Assembly (NCBI GenBank): GCA_963816795.1
Contig: CAWFLT010000014.1
Span: 248,001 to 312,000, forward strand
Length of the DNA stretch: 64,000 nucleotides
Source of the DNA: CAWFLT01 sp963816795
GTDB lineage: Bacteria > Acidobacteriota > Vicinamibacteria > Vicinamibacterales > SCN-69-37
Reading direction: 5' to 3'
The notes beneath the pieces are model-generated. The model worked only from the letters and a program-made list of their open reading frames with translations. It searched no databases and was not told where the DNA came from. Of this stretch, positions 61,297 through 64,000 are shown in pieces. Position numbers and translations under genes: made by a program. Within the stretch, counting starts at the first letter, position 1. Every line of letters begins with the position of its first letter.

Positions 61297-62511
61297 TGCC
61301 TGTGACCCTTGGTTCTGACGTGCTGTTCGATCGTCAGCTCCTGCGCGGCCGGACGATCGGTCTCGTCTGCAACCCGGCCTCGATTGACGCCCGGTTCACG
61401 CCATGTGGCCGATCGCGCCACTGCGGGCGGCGTGCGGATCGGGGCGCTGTTCGGCCCACAACACGGATTCCGATCCGATCTGCAGGAGAACATGATCGAA
61501 TCGCCGCACGGGCAGGACCAGTGCCGACGCGTGCCCGTGTATTCGCTTTACAGCGAGACGCGCGAGCCGACAGCGGCGATGCTGGCCGGACTCGATGCGC
61601 TCGTGATCGATTTGCAGGACGTGGGCACGCGCATCTACACGTACATCTACACGATGGCCAACTGCCTGCGCGCCGCCGCGCGGTACGGCCTGCCAGTCAT
61701 CGTGTGCGATCGGCCAAATCCGATCGGAGGCATTGCCGTCGAAGGGCCGATGCTCGAGCCCGGCTACGAGTCGTTCGTCGGCCAGTTTCCGATTCCCATG
61801 CGGCACGGGATGACGATCGGCGAACTGGCTCGGTTCTTCAACGAGCACTTCGGCCTCGGCGCGAAGCTCGAGGTCGTGGATATGCAGGGCTGGACCCGCG
61901 AGCAGTATGCGGACGACACCGGGCTGCCCTGGGTGCTCCCATCTCCGAACATCCCGACGCTCGACAGCGCCATCGTGTATCCAGGCGCCGTGCTCTTCGA
62001 AGGCACCAACGTGTCGGAAGGACGCGGCACGACACGCCCCTTCGAGCTCCTCGGCGCGCCCTGGGCGGCCCCCGAAACGATGTCGCGCGATCTGAACGCG
62101 CTCGGATTGCCGGGCGTGCACTTCCGGCCGGTCTTGTTCGAACCGACATTTCACAAGCACGCCAGGATCGCGTGCGCCGGCTGTCAGATTCACGTCACGT
62201 CGCGCACCGAGTTTCGCGCGGTTGAAACCGGCATCGCGGTGCTCGACGCGTTCCAGGCGGCGGGCTCTCCCCCATTCGCGTGGCGCGATCCGCCGTACGA
62301 ATACGAGGCGGACAAGATGCCGATCGACATCCTTTATGGATCGGCCGCGCTTCGCGAACGCGATCCCGCCAGCGTTTCAGCGCGCGAGCTCGCGCGGTCC
62401 TGGGAGAGCCGGGTCGCCACGTTCAACGTGCTGCGACAGCGATACCTTCGACTATTGAATCCGGTGACCTTGGAAGCCGTGTCAACTCGGCTAGCGCGGC
62501 TCGGGCTCTGA
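61296..62511 (+). CDS. namZ: DUF1343 / NamZ-type exo-beta-N-acetylmuramidase (one inserted base)
   Basis: About 404 aa from ATG 61296, which overlaps the upstream TGA by one base. The N-terminus (VTLGSDVLFDRQLLRGRTIG, LVCNPASIDA) joins after an inserted base near 61398 to HVADRATAGGVRIGALFGPQ. The family core has DLQDVGTRIYTYIYTMANCL, DRPNPIGGIAVEGPML, PIPMRHGMTIGELARFFNE and EGTNVSEGRGTTRPFELLG. NamZ enzymes cut terminal N-acetylmuramic acid from peptidoglycan fragments, a recycling step. I see no export signal, so it may act in the cytosol. It is the last gene of the BlaI operon. Confidence 0.88.
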
Positions 62512-62520
62512 GCCGCGGAG

Positions 62521-62558
62521 TTGACACGGCGGCGTCATTGTTCATAATATGTGAACAA
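62521..62558 (+). promoter_or_regulatory. Promoter with overlapping PadR operator
   Basis: A -35 box TTGACA (62521-62526) and a -10 box CATAAT (62543-62548) are 16 bp apart. A perfect 7-bp inverted repeat TTGTTCA (62538-62544) and TGAACAA (62552-62558) covers the -10 box and the expected transcription start. The PadR ATG at 62559 follows immediately, so the transcript would have a leader of only a few bases. No ribosome site is present. Confidence 0.75.
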
Positions 62559-62891
62559 ATGCCCCGTCAGATGCTGACCGATTTCGAGCTGATGCTGCTG
62601 TTGGCCACGCTGCGCGTTGGTGAGGCGGCCTATGGCGTCGAAATCGCCCGGGAGGTCGAGCGCACTGGCGGACGGCGCGTGCTCCTGGGGGCCGCGTATG
62701 CGGCGCTGGATCGGCTCGAGCGTCACGAGCTGGTTTCCTCCACCATCGGCAGCCCGACCGCCGAGCGTGGCGGCCGCGCGAAGCGCTTCTTTCAAGTCAC
62801 GGCCCGCGGCGTAAGAGCGATCAAGGAGACGCAACAGGCACTCGTCGCGCTCTGGACCGATGTCCCGGAACTCAAAGCGAGGCGCACATGA
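62559..62891 (+). CDS. PadR family transcriptional regulator, second copy
   Basis: 110 aa, intact. ATG 62559 (MPRQMLTDFELMLLLATL) or the in-frame ATG 62571 could be the start; neither has a ribosome site. The winged helix follows (EAAYGVEIAREVERTGGRR, GAAYAALDRLERHELVSSTI) and FQVTARGVRAIKETQQALV. It overlaps the next gene by ATGA. Together with the ADOP permease further on this is the usual PadR-permease arrangement. The operator is described at 62521-62558. Confidence 0.9.
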   Translation: MPRQMLTDFELMLLLATLRVGEAAYGVEIAREVERTGGRRVLLGAAYAALDRLERHELVSSTIGSPTAERGGRAKRFFQVTARGVRAIKETQQALVALWTDVPELKARRT

Positions 62892-63328
62892 CCGCACCCA
62901 TACAGCCCCCACGACTTGCCTTGGCGCTCCTCCAACGGTTCGTCCCGGATGACGAGCCGCTGTCCGGAGATCTCGTCGAGGAGTTTCAGCTGCGTCGATC
63001 GCGTACGTGGTTCTGGTGGCAAGTGCTGACGGCGATTGTCGTGTCGCTCAGGCGCGGGCCGCGCGAGATTCGGCCGCTACGGCTGGTCGACGGCGTGGTG
63101 GCGTCCGACGATCGTCACATGCGGGTCCGCCAGGATTGGCCAACCGTCAACCTCACGGCCAGTCCGATCCACGGCGTCGGCGGCCTCGGCCTCGTCGCCC
63201 TCGCCGTGCTGATCACGGTCTCCGCCCCTGGAACGTGGTGGATCGCGCTCGGTGTGGTCCTCTCCGGTGTCGCGATTGGCCTTGTGCGCCTGGCGGTCGT
63301 TAAGCGGCGCCGTCGGTCACGTGACTAG
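62888..63328 (+). CDS. Permease prefix domain-like membrane protein
   Basis: 146 aa from ATG 62888 (overlaps PadR stop). The first 60 residues (RLALALLQRFVPDDEPLSGD, LVEEFQLRRSRTWFWWQVL) match the permease prefix domain that normally begins PadR-linked ADOP permeases. Two helices close the protein (GLGLVALAVLITVSAPGTWW, VVLSGVAIGLVRLAVV). Here it is a separate gene, overlapping the following permease by 8 bp. It probably pairs with that permease. Confidence 0.72.
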   Translation: MTAPIQPPRLALALLQRFVPDDEPLSGDLVEEFQLRRSRTWFWWQVLTAIVVSLRRGPREIRPLRLVDGVVASDDRHMRVRQDWPTVNLTASPIHGVGGLGLVALAVLITVSAPGTWWIALGVVLSGVAIGLVRLAVVKRRRRSRD

Positions 63329-64000
63329 CGGCCTGCTCCAGGATTTTCGACTTTCGATCCGGTCACTCCTGGCGACGCGACTCGTCTCGGCAGTCGCCGT
63401 GCTGACCCTCGCGATCGCCATCGGCGCCAATGCCGCCGTCTTCTCCGTCGTCAACAGCCTGCTGCTTCGTTCCCTCCCGGTCGCGGCGCCCGATCGATTG
63501 ATGTGGATTTCGTCCGACTTCGCCGCCGATCGTGGATTCAAGTCCGGCGTCGGCTGGAACTACGAGATGTGGGAGGCGTTTCGGCCGCGGGCGGCGTTCG
63601 TCGCCGGCGCGCTCGCGTGGCAGGGACAGCGGTTCACGCTCGGCGATCGTGCCGGCGCGTCGACCGCGAACGGCATTTACGCGAGCGGCGGCTTCTTCAC
63701 GACGTTGGGGGTCGGCGCCGCGCGAGGGCGCGTGCTGACCGAGGACGACGACCGGCCCGGGCAGCCGCCAGTCGCGCTCATCAGCTACGCACTCTGGCAG
63801 CGGCGCTTTGCCAGCGCGCCGGACGTCATCGGGACGTCGATGCTGGTCAACCAGACGCCAGTGACGATCGTCGGCGTCACCGCCGCGTCGTTCCGAGGCC
63901 TCGAAGTCGGCACGGCCTTCGACCTCGCGCTGCCGCTATCGGCCGAACCGGCGATCGCCGGTCCGAGCTCGGCGCTCTACAAGTCGCGCAGCTACATGCT
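63321..64000 (+). CDS. ADOP-type orphan permease, N-terminal part (runs off window end)
   Basis: GTG 63321 opens a frame that stays open to the window edge (226 codons). It begins LLQDFRLSIRSLLATRLVSA and has LAIAIGANAAVFSVVNSLLL, then a MacB-type periplasmic domain with FFTTLGVGAARGRVLTEDDD and VALISYALWQRRFASAPDVI. This is the fourth permease of the type in the window. The start overlaps the prefix-domain gene by 8 bp. The rest lies beyond 64000. Confidence 0.88.
   Translation, partial: MTSGLLQDFRLSIRSLLATRLVSAVAVLTLAIAIGANAAVFSVVNSLLLRSLPVAAPDRLMWISSDFAADRGFKSGVGWNYEMWEAFRPRAAFVAGALAWQGQRFTLGDRAGASTANGIYASGGFFTTLGVGAARGRVLTEDDDRPGQPPVALISYALWQRRFASAPDVIGTSMLVNQTPVTIVGVTAASFRGLEVGTAFDLALPLSAEPAIAGPSSALYKSRSYM

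Noticed and set aside
1..64000. Programmed frameshifting or widespread pseudogenes
   Set aside because: The breaks occur in almost all long genes, in no common slippery sequence, and each is mended by removing one base. Sequence error is simpler.

Overview
The window is a 64 kb piece of a high-GC chromosome. It is most likely from an Acidobacteriota bacterium, probably of the Vicinamibacteria type. I base this on a gene mix typical of that phylum: four orphan MacB/FtsX-type double permeases (ADOP family), two of them behind PadR regulators; two VWFA-related secreted proteins; a DUF1592 cytochrome paired with a DUF1552 protein; secreted ankyrin, creatininase-like and M55 proteins; two carboxypeptidase-regulatory-like secreted proteins; and a PASTA-less Ser/Thr kinase carrying a WD40-like propeller. 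I see no rRNA, tRNA, CRISPR array, transposase or phage gene.

The assembly is full of single-base insertions. Most long genes are split over two or more frames, although the protein families continue across each junction. Wherever I rebuilt a junction base by base (more than twenty cases), deleting one inserted base restores the frame. I therefore annotate whole genes across the breaks and do not call them pseudogenes.

Layout. 0-8.5 kb: a hypothetical pair, a sulfatase, a LIC_10091-like secreted protein, a CotH-type protein, a serine hydrolase fused to a cyclophilin, a zinc-ribbon mini-protein and a cold shock protein. 8.5-13.6 kb: M55 peptidase, nucleotidyltransferase pair, DUF1624-like membrane protein, lipoprotein, AIM24 protein. 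13.7-21 kb: DUF1592 cytochrome, DUF1552 protein, ankyrin protein, structured repeats, creatininase-like protein. 21-28 kb: VWFA protein, two divergent ADOP permeases, an SDR. 28-38.5 kb: kinase with small secreted partner, two regulatory-like-domain proteins (translationally coupled), a MASE1/GAF histidine kinase, a DUF5666-like protein. 38.5-44.8 kb: second VWFA protein, PilZ-like protein, PadR-ADOP pair, cystathionine beta-synthase. 44.8-50.4 kb (minus strand): a probable zinc-uptake operon with an outer-membrane barrel, binding protein and permease but no ATPase, followed by a VanZ-like protein. 50.4-54.6 kb: M16 peptidase and MFS transporter. 54.6-59.4 kb: NfeD-like protein, flotillin, phospholipase D/cardiolipin synthase-like protein, FdhD, cytochrome c. 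59.4-62.5 kb: a tightly overlapped BlaI - M56 peptidase - PH/GRAM-like - NamZ (exo-muramidase) operon. 62.5-64 kb: PadR - permease-prefix protein - ADOP permease (runs off the end).

The most unusual non-coding feature is a family of GC-rich hairpins whose loop is GTGGGG and whose arms differ between copies while staying complementary. They sit 24-29 nt upstream of start codons, in the same orientation as the gene, and are often preceded by purine-rich CACGGAGAAGA repeats. The most unusual coding features are the hydrolase-cyclophilin fusion and the BlaI-M56-NamZ cell-wall operon.
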